Positions 47,682 to 56,489 are shown, counted from the stretch's first letter. The stretch: 64,000 bases of DNA from Candidatus Gastranaerophilales bacterium (GCA_944324945.1 CALUYE010000001.1:372001-436000); one strand, 5' to 3'. Translations and numbers: made by a program. The notes: generated from the letters alone by a model not told the origin.

Positions 47682-49202
47682 ATGATAGTATTCGATACGA
47701 TTTTTGCACTCGTTACAATATATATTTTCATTTACTGCGCCTACCAACTATTTTTCCTGATTAAAGCAAAAGATATCGAGCATTACTTTGAAATGCAGGA
47801 AAAAACGCGCAGTATTGCCGTTGAAAAAAATAAACTGTGCGTTATTATCTACGCTTCTCAAAAAGATAAGAATCTTGAAAGATTATTGAATATATTAAAT
47901 AATCAATCCTATAAAAAAGAATACTACGAAGTCCATGTGGCTTATCAAAGAGAAGAAACCGACACTTCGTCAATAAAAGATTTTATGTGCGGTGCGTTTA
48001 TCCATAATATTCAAAATTCGGATTATTTTTCAAAAGATAAAGCAATTAACCTTTTGCTTGAAAAATTTATGGAAGAAGATAAATTTGATGCTTATGTTTT
48101 CCTTGGTGCAGACAGAATGGTCGGGGAAAAATACCTTGAAAATATCAATAAATCAATTCAAGGCCCGGGTGTTTACACAGGTTCCAAGGTGTCAATGAAT
48201 GAAAAACCCCAGCTTGCAAAAAGAATAAAGCAATGTATCATTGCTTCATATTTAAAATATGTAAATATGACTTCAAACATCACCCGCTCAATGTTTGAAC
48301 TGTCATCTTTTATAGATGGCGACAATCTTGTTGTTACAAAAGACGTTATTAAAAAAACAGGTTATGTCGGGCTTGAAGATAAAACTTCAGAGCTTGAATA
48401 TGTTCTTGATTTAGCAATTAACGATATTAAAACAAAATTCTCGCCTTATATAATTTCTGCCGTTGATGTTAAAAATTATGATTTTTCAACCCCTCTGCTA
48501 AGAGACAAAATCACTCTTTTTATACACTATTTTCCGATTTTGCTTTTCAGGGGAAATTCTTATCGGGAATTTATTTTATATCTTTTAAAACCGAATTCTC
48601 TATTTGTATTATTTTCATATATCTTTTTATTATTTTTATCGGCTTATTCTCAAAGCAAAATAATATATAATACCGTTTATGCGTTAAGTTTCTTTTTATT
48701 TGCCAATTTTCTTTTATCCTTAAAGGTTACAAAAATGCGCATCAGTGAGATATTTTGGCTTTTATTTTATCCTTTGTGCTTAAGCTGGCAGAAAACAAAG
48801 TTGTTGATTAATGCTCTTACAATGAGATCGATTATGAACAGCCGATATGAAGAAGAAAATATAAATTCTGCTACAATCAATGCAGTTATTAACAACGGCA
48901 AAAAAGATTCAAGCTGTAAATTGGATTTAGTTTCGGAAGACGGCATGAGAAAAGTTATATTCAGGGAAGGAAACAGATTCATTGCAACGGATTCTTTTCT
49001 TAGAATGTATGATGCGCTAAGCGATATAACTTATAAATTAAAATCAAAGGGAATAACTCTTAAGACCTGTCAAAATTGTCAAAATTTTACTCTTAAACCG
49101 GACGGCACCCTTGATTGTCTAAACGGTCAATGTCAAATATCGCAAAATGAAATTTTAATCTGGAACGGATGCCAGTATTTTAGGGCGCATCCTGAAAAAT
49201 AG
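47682..49202 (+). CDS. Membrane glycosyltransferase family 2-like protein with Cys-rich C-terminus
   Basis: The 506-residue protein has an N-terminal membrane helix (residues 4-27), a GT2-like domain ('KNKLCVIIYASQKDKNLERL', 'FDAYVFLGADRMVGEKYLEN', FIDGDNLVVTKDV), and three or more membrane helices near residues 295-365. The final 100 residues are unusual: 'CQNCQNFTLKPDGTLDCLNG' with further Cys at QCQ and WNGCQYF, which looks like a zinc-binding or disulfide module. The classic DxD and QxxRW motifs are not obvious; FLGAD is at the first position. It could be a processive polysaccharide synthase relative or an inactive homolog. Ends at a strong terminator. Confidence 0.65.
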   Translation: MIVFDTIFALVTIYIFIYCAYQLFFLIKAKDIEHYFEMQEKTRSIAVEKNKLCVIIYASQKDKNLERLLNILNNQSYKKEYYEVHVAYQREETDTSSIKDFMCGAFIHNIQNSDYFSKDKAINLLLEKFMEEDKFDAYVFLGADRMVGEKYLENINKSIQGPGVYTGSKVSMNEKPQLAKRIKQCIIASYLKYVNMTSNITRSMFELSSFIDGDNLVVTKDVIKKTGYVGLEDKTSELEYVLDLAINDIKTKFSPYIISAVDVKNYDFSTPLLRDKITLFIHYFPILLFRGNSYREFILYLLKPNSLFVLFSYIFLLFLSAYSQSKIIYNTVYALSFFLFANFLLSLKVTKMRISEIFWLLFYPLCLSWQKTKLLINALTMRSIMNSRYEEENINSATINAVINNGKKDSSCKLDLVSEDGMRKVIFREGNRFIATDSFLRMYDALSDITYKLKSKGITLKTCQNCQNFTLKPDGTLDCLNGQCQISQNEILIWNGCQYFRAHPEK

Positions 49203-49209
49203 ATATAAT

Positions 49210-49239
49210 AAAAACCCTGAGTAATTACTCAGGGTTTTT
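49210..49239. terminator. Bidirectional terminator between convergent glycosyltransferase-like gene and fabF
   Basis: A 30-nt perfect palindrome, AAAAACCCTGAGTAA and its complement, with T tracts on both sides. Confidence 0.92.
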
Positions 49240-49255
49240 TGTATTTAAATATTAT

Positions 49256-50521
49256 TTATTTTTCGTATTTTTTAAATAATATGGAAGCGTTTTGCCCGCC
49301 AAAGCCGAAAGAATTTGTAAGAGCATAAACCACTTCTTCTTTTATTGCTTTATTGGGTACATAATTTAAGTTTGCAACTTCAGGGTCTTGGTTTTCAAGA
49401 TTGATTGTGGGAGGAATTATTCCTTCCTGTATGGTTTTTATACATACAATGGATTCCGTTGCACCCGTTGCTCCTATCATGTGTCCGTGCATGGATTTTG
49501 TTGAAGAAACTTTAAGTTTTTTATTTGTTTCTAAATCTCCAAACACTTTTGCAATAGCCTGAGATTCCGCTATATCTCCAAGATGGGTTGATGTACCATG
49601 GGCGTTAATATAATCAACTTTATCAGGTGTTATATTTGCTTCTTTTACTGCAAGTTCCATTGATTTAGCGGCTCCAGCCCCTGATGGATCGGGTGCTACC
49701 ATATCGTATGCGTCTGCTGTTTGGCCGTATCCTACGATTTCTGCATAAATTTTGGCACCGCGTTTTAGCGCGTGTTCCAATTCTTCAATAATAAGGCATG
49801 CTCCGCCTTCACCCATAACAAAACCGTCTCTGTCTATATCGTAGGGTCTTGAAGCACGCTCTGGTTCATCATTTCTCCTTGAAAGAGTTCTTGCCGTAGT
49901 AAATGCGCCGATTCCAATATGTGTCATAACGGCTTCCGAACCGCCCGCAATAATTACATCGGCATCTCCGTATTGAATTGAACGGTATGCATCCCCGACA
50001 CAATGCGCACTTGTGGCGCATGCTGTTGTTACGGCTTTATTAACGCCTTTTGCGCCGTGGCGCATGGAGACTCTGCCTGCTGCCATGTTTGATATAAGCA
50101 TGGGAATCGTAAAAGGCGAACATTTGGTCGGACCTCTTTCGATAATAATTTTATGCTGCTTTTCAAAAGTGTCAAAGCCGCCTGCGCCAGAACCTACTAT
50201 AACACCTACTCTATACGGGTCTTCTTTTGAAATATCAAGTTTAGAATCTTTAACCGCTTCATCCGATGCAACGCATGCAAACTGGGTGTATCTATCCATG
50301 CGCTTCATTTCTTTAGGATCTAAAAGCTCTTTTTCTTTTACTTCGTCTTCAAAAGTCGTAGCTTCCCCTCCGAAAGTAACCAAATGACCTTCAAGAGGCA
50401 TTCTTGTGATGGTTTTTATGCCTGATTTACCTTCGATTATGGAGTTCCAAAATTTTTCAACACCACATCCGAAAGGACTTACTATACCGGCTCCCGTAAC
50501 GACTACTCGTCTTTTATTCAT
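49256..50521 (-). CDS. fabF: 3-oxoacyl-[acyl-carrier-protein] synthase II
   Basis: From the ATG at 50521 (GAGGAG upstream) the protein has 421 residues; the frame is open upstream but without homology. It begins 'MNKRRVVVTGAGIVSPFGCG' and has the catalytic triad of elongating condensing enzymes: Cys in TTACATSAHCVGDAYR, His in 'NAHGTSTHLGD' and His in 'SSTKSMHGHMIGATGA', plus the C-terminal 'TNSFGFGGQNAS'. It elongates acyl-ACP in fatty acid synthesis. It lies 104 nt after acpP with a strong hairpin between them, an arrangement shared with cyanobacteria (acpP-fabF). Confidence 0.96.
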   Translation of the reverse strand: MNKRRVVVTGAGIVSPFGCGVEKFWNSIIEGKSGIKTITRMPLEGHLVTFGGEATTFEDEVKEKELLDPKEMKRMDRYTQFACVASDEAVKDSKLDISKEDPYRVGVIVGSGAGGFDTFEKQHKIIIERGPTKCSPFTIPMLISNMAAGRVSMRHGAKGVNKAVTTACATSAHCVGDAYRSIQYGDADVIIAGGSEAVMTHIGIGAFTTARTLSRRNDEPERASRPYDIDRDGFVMGEGGACLIIEELEHALKRGAKIYAEIVGYGQTADAYDMVAPDPSGAGAAKSMELAVKEANITPDKVDYINAHGTSTHLGDIAESQAIAKVFGDLETNKKLKVSSTKSMHGHMIGATGATESIVCIKTIQEGIIPPTINLENQDPEVANLNYVPNKAIKEEVVYALTNSFGFGGQNASILFKKYEK

Positions 50522-50560
50522 AATTCTCCTCAAATCTAAATTTTTTAATGGTAATTTCTT

Positions 50561-50596
50561 AAAAAGACTGCAAAACAAAACCTTTGCAGTCTTTTT
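50561..50596. terminator. Strong hairpin between acpP and fabF
   Basis: AAAAAGACTGCAAA (50561-50574) pairs with TTTGCAGTCTTTTT (50583-50596), 14 bp with an 8-nt loop and T tracts on both strands. It can terminate or attenuate acpP transcription before fabF. Confidence 0.85.
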
Positions 50597-50625
50597 AAAA
50601 TTATTTTAATACATACTCAATCTGA

Positions 50626-50862
50626 TTATTGATGAGCTTCGATGTAAGAAACTGCGTCTTGAACTGTAGCGATTTTTTCTGCGTCTTCATCAGGAATTTC
50701 GCATCCGAAAGCTTCTTCGAAAGCCATAACCAATTCAACGGTGTCAAGTGAATCTGCACCTAAATCAGCAGTGAAAGAAGCAGAAGGTGTAACAAGGCTT
50801 TCATCAACGCTTAATTGATCTATTACAACTTTTTTTACTTTTTCGAAAATTTCTGTACTCAT
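50626..50862 (-). CDS. acpP: Acyl carrier protein
   Basis: The 78-residue acidic protein has the phosphopantetheine attachment site '[17 protein letters not shown]' with Ser38 and the usual four-helix length. It carries growing acyl chains to FabF, encoded next. Ribosome site GAGGT. Codons are more GC-rich and conserved than in neighbours, as expected for a highly expressed gene. Confidence 0.98.
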   Translation of the reverse strand: MSTEIFEKVKKVVIDQLSVDESLVTPSASFTADLGADSLDTVELVMAFEEAFGCEIPDEDAEKIATVQDAVSYIEAHQ

Positions 50863-50970
50863 TTTTACCTCAATTTAATAATACTAAACATTTTACATGC
50901 TCAATTATATAAGCTAGAAAATAATTTTGCAAATTTATTTACATTTTTTTTAATTTAAGTTAAGCAATAA

Positions 50971-50998
50971 AAAAGAACTCGTTTTTTCGAGTTCTTTT
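50971..50998 (-). terminator. Terminator of the small-peptide operon
   Basis: AAAAGAACTCG and CGAGTTCTTTT form an 11-bp stem with a 6-nt loop; the minus strand continues with further T. It lies 49 nt past the stop of the 48-residue gene. Confidence 0.85.
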
Positions 50999-51046
50999 AA
51001 GTCCGGTAGCTAAGCCTTATTATTGTCTTGAGATAATATTTTTTGT

Positions 51047-51193
51047 TTACATATATAGTTGTTGCGCTGCTATTGCCATATTCTCATAGTTATTATTTGT
51101 TGTATTTGCGTATCCCAAGGCGCATACAAGAAGCGCACAGGATATTATAAGCATTGTTCCTATAAATAAATTTGTATATCTTAGTTCATTCAT
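51047..51193 (-). CDS. 48-residue hydrophobic small protein
   Basis: An ATG at 51193 preceded by a GGGGGG-rich site (about 7 nt upstream) opens a 48-codon frame. The product starts MNELRYTNLF and has a hydrophobic helix at about residues 10-28 with two Cys (ISCALLVCALGYA), ending in a short Asn/Ala/Gln tail and QQLYM. It could be a membrane-inserted peptide or a signal peptide with a short mature part (cleavage after GYA). It is the second gene of a two-gene unit, 30 nt after the Ser-rich peptide gene. No family recognised. Confidence 0.55.
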   Translation of the reverse strand: MNELRYTNLFIGTMLIISCALLVCALGYANTTNNNYENMAIAAQQLYM

Positions 51194-51223
51194 TTTTCTA
51201 TTCCCCCCTCATTTTTCTCTTCA

Positions 51224-51391
51224 TTATGCAACTGCGCTGAATGAAGAAGATGAAGAAGATGATGAAGAACCTGCGTTGAATGAACCTGAATAAGCACAAG
51301 TTGAAGTATTTGAATTAGTGTTGTTAGAAGCGATTGTACCTGCTGTTTCTGTTTCTTTAACTGCTACTAGATTTGAAATTAAGTTAAACAT
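51224..51391 (-). CDS. 55-residue Ser-rich small protein
   Basis: An ATG at 51391 with AAAAGGAG upstream opens a 55-codon frame. The product has a hydrophobic start (MFNLISNLVAV), an Asn/Thr/Ser middle with one Cys (NTSTCAYSGSFNAG), a run of nine Ser and the end FSAVA. This two-part layout is reminiscent of a leader plus Ser-rich core, as in some post-translationally modified peptides, but no modifying enzyme is adjacent and it may simply be a flexible structural peptide. It is the promoter-proximal gene behind the 69-nt element at 51422-51490. No family recognised. Confidence 0.55.
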   Translation of the reverse strand: MFNLISNLVAVKETETAGTIASNNTNSNTSTCAYSGSFNAGSSSSSSSSSFSAVA

Positions 51392-51421
51392 AATTATTAT
51401 CTCCTTTTAATATCTTCGTGT

Positions 51422-51490
51422 CTTACATATATATAAAGTATATAAGGAGTATCGAATTTCAGTTTTAATATTTTTTGTTACAATTCTTAA
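51422..51490 (-). promoter_or_regulatory. 69-nt conserved promoter element, copy A
   Basis: This segment aligns without gaps to 58051-58119, with 58 of 69 positions identical and the first 24 (gene-proximal) identical. Read on the minus strand it runs from TTGTAACAAAA through TGAAATT to TATATACTTTATATATATG. TATACT at 51442-51437 is a plausible -10, giving a leader of about 39 nt. No standard -35 is in place, so an activator or alternative sigma factor is possible. Confidence 0.6.
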
Positions 51491-51500
51491 TAATATAGCC

Positions 51501-51526
51501 AAAAATAGCGCAATAGCGCTAAAAAA
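51501..51526. terminator. Terminator after murI
   Basis: TAGCGC (51506-51511) and GCGCTA (51516-51521) form a short stem flanked by A5 and A6, giving T5 after it on the minus strand. Confidence 0.7.
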
Positions 51527-51542
51527 GAATAAAATAAAAAAT

Positions 51543-52364
51543 TTATGCGCAATAAATTTTGCTAAAATCTATTGTTTTAACTTCATCTTTAATATCAAAG
51601 AATGTTTTAGCGCTCAATTTAAATTCCAAAGGATTGGCGGAAACGTAAAAATCTATTTTAGAATCCTTATAATCAGGCGTTTTAATCTCATTTTTTACAA
51701 TATGCGATATGCAAATTGCAGGGTTAAAATATTTAACATCATAGAATTTTTTGAATATATCAACAAGATAAGGATAGTGCGTACATCCTAAGATTATTTC
51801 TTTTGCGCCGGCTTTTTCTGCTATATCAAGCTTTGATTTTATCAATTCAAGAGATTCTTTTTTATTGTATAATCTGTTTTCAACAATTTCTACAAAACCG
51901 CTGCAATCTATTTCAACAACGTTAATTGAGGGGTTTAATTTTTGAATTTCATGGGTGTATTTTTTTGAATTTACGGTTGCTTTTGTTGCCAAAATTGCAA
52001 TTGTGTCGTTGTTTTTAAGGTTTTCAAGCGCATATTTTGCGGCATGCTGAATTAAAGGATAGATATTTAATCTGCCTTCAAAATTATTTTTCAACTTATC
52101 ATACGCAACGGCAGATGTTGTATTACAAGCTATTACAACATTTTTTACATTTTTTGTAATAAAAAAATCAAGTATTTCTTTTGTAAATTGATAAATTTCT
52201 TCAGGCGTTTTTGTTCCGTAGGGAAGATTTTTTGTATCTCCGAAGAATATGTAGTTTTTATAAGGCATTAGTTTATATAACTGTGCTAATACCGACAATC
52301 CTCCGACACCGCTGTCTAAAAGCCCTACAGGCTCAATTATTTCTTTTTTAAATGAATTTATCAT
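51543..52364 (-). CDS. murI: Glutamate racemase
   Basis: The 273-residue protein has 'VGLLDSGVGGLSVLAQLYKL' and the two catalytic cysteines: Cys80 in ACNTTSA and Cys194 in GCTHYP, with His196 following. It makes D-glutamate for peptidoglycan. It overlaps the upstream amidase gene by 4 nt, so both are coupled. The amidase-murI pairing is known from cyanobacteria. Length is typical. Confidence 0.96.
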   Translation of the reverse strand: MINSFKKEIIEPVGLLDSGVGGLSVLAQLYKLMPYKNYIFFGDTKNLPYGTKTPEEIYQFTKEILDFFITKNVKNVVIACNTTSAVAYDKLKNNFEGRLNIYPLIQHAAKYALENLKNNDTIAILATKATVNSKKYTHEIQKLNPSINVVEIDCSGFVEIVENRLYNKKESLELIKSKLDIAEKAGAKEIILGCTHYPYLVDIFKKFYDVKYFNPAICISHIVKNEIKTPDYKDSKIDFYVSANPLEFKLSAKTFFDIKDEVKTIDFSKIYCA

Positions 52365-54355
52365 TTTATTCCCAAATATTCCAAAATTCCTTTTACTATA
52401 GAATCGGCAATTTCTTCCTGCCTTGATTTTTTGACTAATTTTGCTCTTTCTTCTCTGTTTGAAATAAAGCCCATTTCAATTAAAATACTTGGTGCTTCAG
52501 TATGATTTATAACATAAAAACGAGATTTAATCACGCCTCTGTCTTTTGTATCCCATTTTTTAAGATTTTTTTCGCTGACAAAGTTTTTGTGCATTGTTTG
52601 GGCTAAATTTAAGCTGTCATCTTTGTAATAATGTATTTCAAGCCCGTAAGAATCTTCTTGAAGGGTTGAATTTGTATGAATACTTACAAAAATATCGGGT
52701 GCAATTTCGTTTGAATATGTGGTTCTGTCTTCAAGAGACAACGTCATATCTTTATTTCTTGTCATGTAGGTGTAGATATTTTTCTTTTTCAATTTTTCTT
52801 CAACCATTAATGCAACATTAAGGTTTAGCGTTTTTTCATATACTCCGCCTCCGATAGCTCCGCTGTCATCACCTCCATGGCCGGGGTCAATTACTACTTT
52901 TTTCATGGAGCTGATTTCTTGTTTTTTAGGAGGTTTTGGAGTTTCTTCTTTATCTTTTTTAGGTACAAACGTAACAATATTTTTATCCATCATTGAATCT
53001 TTTTCAACATTAGTCGGTTTTGATGTTGATATAACAAGTTCATCTTTGTTGTTATTTTGTGTTGTCGTTTGAACAGTCTTTTCTTTAAAACAAAGTTTGA
53101 TTGATTTAGCGTTGCTTTCAGTGTTTGCATAAGAAAAATTAAAGTTTTTTAAAGGAATAATGTAGCGGGTTTTATCGGTTGAAATTTTGCTTGCGCTTGT
53201 TCCTGTTCCAAGGCTTTTTAGTGCATTATCAAAAGCAATTTGATTAAAATCGGGAAGGTTATATATATCTAAATAAAAGTTATCGTTTAATTCAAAAGCA
53301 CTGTATACAACAGGGTTTGTAAATGCTAAATCAAAAATAAAATAACCGTTTGAGTTTTTCTGCGCTTTATATGAAGTTATTTTTGCATTTTCTGAAGTTA
53401 ATTTATTGTTTAAAACATAGGTTCTATGGGAAATATATAAGCTTTGACCATCAGAAGACATAACAAGGCGATAATCCCTTAAGCTTTCTCCTTTTAATTC
53501 TACTTTAATTCTTTTTGAATTGTATGTGCTTAAAGTTATTGAAGGGCATTTTATATTCTGGCTTGAGGGAACTTTATAGGTTTTATTTTCATATTTTGAA
53601 GACAGTGTCGCACTGTCTAAATAAAAAACAGCTTCAGTATTAGAAGCATTATAGCTCGGGCGAATCAGAGAAATTGAACCTATTCCTTTTAATAATATGC
53701 CGTCTGAATTCTGGCTTATTCTGCTTAAATAGTATTTATTTTGAAGGCTCGGAATTGTTGTTTTAGAGTCGTTTGTGTTGTTAAATGTCGTTGTAAGATA
53801 AGTATTTTGCGGCACAATTGTTTTATCGGCGTCTCCTGATGGAGTGAAGAATTTATATTGAATCGAATTGGTAATAATCGGATTATTGTATTTGATAATA
53901 ATATCGCTTCCGTTTGAATAAGCGCTGATTTTGGATAAATCAGCCTGATTATTAACAGTTACTACGGCTCTTACGATATTTGGCGAGACTGAAAACTGAG
54001 ATAAGACTATTTCTTTAATAGTATTTGAATTGGTTGTTTTATAGGTTCTTGACGCGCCGATTAAAGTCGCATTCGGTATATCAAGAACAAACCTGTAAGG
54101 GTTTGAGAGGGTAAATTTTGAAATATTGTTGATTATATTAATCGGAGTGTTTGCTACAGGCACGGTTGTGTTTGGAATGGGAGCGTATACGTTTGTTTTA
54201 TTTTCTTTAAAATTTCCATCCCCTTTAATTACAACCATTCTATCCGAGTTATCAATAATTAAATCTTGAATTTTATAATTTGAAGCACAAAAAGCACTCT
54301 GTAAAAAAAGCGTGCTCAAAAAGAATATTAAAATTATAAATCTTAATAAAAACAA
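52361..54355 (-). CDS. amiC: AMIN-domain N-acetylmuramoyl-L-alanine amidase
   Basis: The 664-residue protein starts at a TTG codon with GAGG 7 nt upstream; no ATG is available. Residues 1-23 are a signal peptide (ending FCA). AMIN-like beta modules follow ('PYRFVLDIPNATLIGASRTY', and a second 'FIFDLAFTNPVVYSAFELND'), then a Lys/Pro/Thr linker and the Amidase_3 domain: 'VVIDPGHGGDDSGAIGGGVY', 'IFVSIHTNS' and 'SILIEMGFISNREE', with the zinc-binding His, Glu and His and the catalytic Glu. It cleaves septal peptidoglycan during cell separation; in filamentous cyanobacteria AmiC also drills septal pores. Confidence 0.94.
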   Translation of the reverse strand: MFLLRFIILIFFLSTLFLQSAFCASNYKIQDLIIDNSDRMVVIKGDGNFKENKTNVYAPIPNTTVPVANTPINIINNISKFTLSNPYRFVLDIPNATLIGASRTYKTTNSNTIKEIVLSQFSVSPNIVRAVVTVNNQADLSKISAYSNGSDIIIKYNNPIITNSIQYKFFTPSGDADKTIVPQNTYLTTTFNNTNDSKTTIPSLQNKYYLSRISQNSDGILLKGIGSISLIRPSYNASNTEAVFYLDSATLSSKYENKTYKVPSSQNIKCPSITLSTYNSKRIKVELKGESLRDYRLVMSSDGQSLYISHRTYVLNNKLTSENAKITSYKAQKNSNGYFIFDLAFTNPVVYSAFELNDNFYLDIYNLPDFNQIAFDNALKSLGTGTSASKISTDKTRYIIPLKNFNFSYANTESNAKSIKLCFKEKTVQTTTQNNNKDELVISTSKPTNVEKDSMMDKNIVTFVPKKDKEETPKPPKKQEISSMKKVVIDPGHGGDDSGAIGGGVYEKTLNLNVALMVEEKLKKKNIYTYMTRNKDMTLSLEDRTTYSNEIAPDIFVSIHTNSTLQEDSYGLEIHYYKDDSLNLAQTMHKNFVSEKNLKKWDTKDRGVIKSRFYVINHTEAPSILIEMGFISNREERAKLVKKSRQEEIADSIVKGILEYLGIK

Positions 54356-54452
54356 TTGTTTTCCTCTTATTTTTATATTTTAGCATCAATCGAATTAATA
54401 ATAACTAAATCAGATTGTTGAATTTTTGAAGCAATTAATATAGTATTTATCT

Positions 54453-55322
54453 ATGGATTTAAAGAAGAACTTAGGAGCTTACTTATTTTTATTACCCGCA
54501 GGGATTATCCTTTTGCTGTTCTTTTTTATTCCTTTTTTCCAAACAATATATTTAAGCTTTTTTGATTTTTCAAAAAGCGCTTATAATCCTGATTTTGTGG
54601 AGTTTAGTAACTATATCGCTCTTATAAAATCTCCTTTGTTTTTAAAGACCGTATTAAATACTTTTTATTTTTTAATACTGTGCGTTCCTTTTTTGGTTGT
54701 TTTCCCATTGTTTCTTGCAATTTTAATCAATCAAAATATCCGCTTAAAAACGCTCTATAAAGCTTTAATATATATCCCTGTTATTGTCTCGACCGTTGTT
54801 ATTGCAATTGCTTTTAAATGGCTTTATGCGCCATCGGGGCTTTTGAATTATTTTGTTTCGCTGTTAGGTTTAGAGCCTATAGGATGGCTTAGCGATCCTA
54901 AAGTTGCAATGATTTCAGTTGCAATAGTTACGATATTTCGCGGTATCGGCTATTATATGATGATATATTTAAGCGCGCTTTTATCTATTCCTAATGAATT
55001 GTATGAAGCAGCAGAAGTAGATGGTGCCGTCGGTTTTAAGAAGCATTTAATAATAACAATCCCTCATTTAATGCCCGTTATAGCTTTAGTGAGTACGATA
55101 AGCTCAATTTCTGCTCTTAAGGCATTTACCGAAATATATGTAATGACAAAAGGCGGGCCTTTGGATTCAACTAAAACAATGGTATATTACATCTATCAAT
55201 ACGCGTTTGAAAATCTTGATTTAGGCCTGGCTTCGGCAGGAGCCGTTATATTGCTTATTATCATTATGGCATTTTCAATGTTAAATATATTTGTTTTTGA
55301 AAAGGATAAATATAAAATATGA
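54453..55322 (+). CDS. Sugar ABC transporter permease (MalF/UgpA type)
   Basis: The 289-residue membrane protein has six helices and the EAA loop 'IPNELYEAAEVDGAVGFKKH' that docks to the ATPase. It is the first of two permeases of a CUT1-type carbohydrate importer; glycerol-3-phosphate or oligosaccharides are typical cargoes, but the solute-binding protein that would tell is not here. There is no ribosome site; a TAGTAT box ends 6 nt before the ATG, again a possible leaderless start. It overlaps the next gene by 4 nt. Confidence 0.93.
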   Translation: MDLKKNLGAYLFLLPAGIILLLFFFIPFFQTIYLSFFDFSKSAYNPDFVEFSNYIALIKSPLFLKTVLNTFYFLILCVPFLVVFPLFLAILINQNIRLKTLYKALIYIPVIVSTVVIAIAFKWLYAPSGLLNYFVSLLGLEPIGWLSDPKVAMISVAIVTIFRGIGYYMMIYLSALLSIPNELYEAAEVDGAVGFKKHLIITIPHLMPVIALVSTISSISALKAFTEIYVMTKGGPLDSTKTMVYYIYQYAFENLDLGLASAGAVILLIIIMAFSMLNIFVFEKDKYKI

Positions 55323-56164
55323 TAAAAAAAAGATTTAAAAATATTTTAATTCATCTTGTTATAATATTTATCTGTGTTTTATCGGTTATTCCTTTTGTCT
55401 GGTTATTATCAACAGCGCTTAAAGGAAGAGCGGAAAATATTTTTGCATATCCTCCCGTTTTTATTCCTCAGGATTTTACTTTGGATAACTTTAGAGAAGT
55501 TTTAAAACTTGTACCTATCTTAAGATATATTTTAAACAGCTTAATTGTTGCTTTTATGGCGGTCGTTTTAAATGTCTTATTTGCTTCTCTTGCGGGGTAT
55601 CCTTTGGCAAGAATGAATTTTAAAGGCAAAAAAGTAGTCTTTTTTGCAATACTTGCAACGATTATGGTTCCTTTTCAAACAATTATGGTGCCGATTTATA
55701 TTATTGTTTTAAAATTAAATTTAATTGACACATTTTCGATTTTGCAAGGTTATTTAGGGCTTGTTTTGCCTTTTGCGGTTAATGCTTTCGGTATATTTTT
55801 AATGAGACAGGCATTTTTAACCATCCCGAAAGAAATTGAAGAAAGCGCAATAGTTGACGGTTGCAACTCTTTAGAGATATTTTTCAGAATTTTATTACCC
55901 ATGGTAAAACCGCAAATAGCGGTTTTGGCTATTTTTACATTTATTTCCTCATGGGGAGACTTTTTATGGCCGAGCATTGTTTTAACAAACGAAAATTTAT
56001 ACACTTTACCTGTGGGTATTAACAACATGGCAAGCAATTTCGGAGCCGATTACAGGCTTGTTGCGGCAGGGTCTGTAGTATCCATCATACCTATTTTGAT
56101 ATTTTTCCTTGCCCTTCAAAAATATTTCATAAAAGGTTCGCAAGACGGTGCAATTAAAGGTTAA
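55319..56164 (+). CDS. Sugar ABC transporter permease (MalG/UgpE type)
   Basis: The 281-residue protein is the partner permease, with 'GYPLARMNFKGKKVVFFAIL', 'IPKEIEESAIVDGCNSLEIF' (EAA loop) and the MalG-type 'SSWGDFLWPSIVLTNENLYT' near the end. Coupled to the upstream permease by an ATGA-type overlap. The ATPase (often shared, MsmX/UgpC-like) and binding protein must be encoded elsewhere. It converges on an Xre regulator gene with 1 nt between stops. Confidence 0.94.
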   Translation: MIKKRFKNILIHLVIIFICVLSVIPFVWLLSTALKGRAENIFAYPPVFIPQDFTLDNFREVLKLVPILRYILNSLIVAFMAVVLNVLFASLAGYPLARMNFKGKKVVFFAILATIMVPFQTIMVPIYIIVLKLNLIDTFSILQGYLGLVLPFAVNAFGIFLMRQAFLTIPKEIEESAIVDGCNSLEIFFRILLPMVKPQIAVLAIFTFISSWGDFLWPSIVLTNENLYTLPVGINNMASNFGADYRLVAAGSVVSIIPILIFFLALQKYFIKGSQDGAIKG

Positions 56165-56165
56165 A

Positions 56166-56489
56166 TCATTTTAAAAGAAATGTTCTTATGTATTTATAAG
56201 CTAAAATAAGCTCTTCATTGTTTAATTTATCAAGCAAAAGTTTAGTTTCGTTTTTTAAATTTTGGGGCGTTTGATGATAATAAAATTCAAATAAATCTTT
56301 AACTTCAACTCCTAAAGCGCAAGAAAGACGATAGATTAAGTCTGCCGAGGGGAAATTTTTGCCGCTTTCAATACAGCTTATGTGTTTATCGTCGACATTT
56401 ACAATTTCTGCAAGCTGAGCTTGCGTATAATTGCGTTTTTTTCTCAGTTCTTTAATTTTTTTGCCGAATAATATTTTAATATTTTCCAT
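56166..56489 (-). CDS. Xre family transcriptional regulator
   Basis: The 107-residue protein has an N-terminal HTH_3 domain ('FGKKIKELRKKRNYTQAQLA', 'EIVNVDDKHISCIESGKNFP', 'ADLIYRLSCALGVEVKDLFE') and a helical tail of about 40 residues ending 'ELILAYKYIRTFLLK', probably for dimerisation. It diverges from the prepilin-like gene, and the shared region carries several GGTAA half-sites over a consensus promoter, so it likely represses that gene. Confidence 0.88.
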   Translation of the reverse strand: MENIKILFGKKIKELRKKRNYTQAQLAEIVNVDDKHISCIESGKNFPSADLIYRLSCALGVEVKDLFEFYYHQTPQNLKNETKLLLDKLNNEELILAYKYIRTFLLK

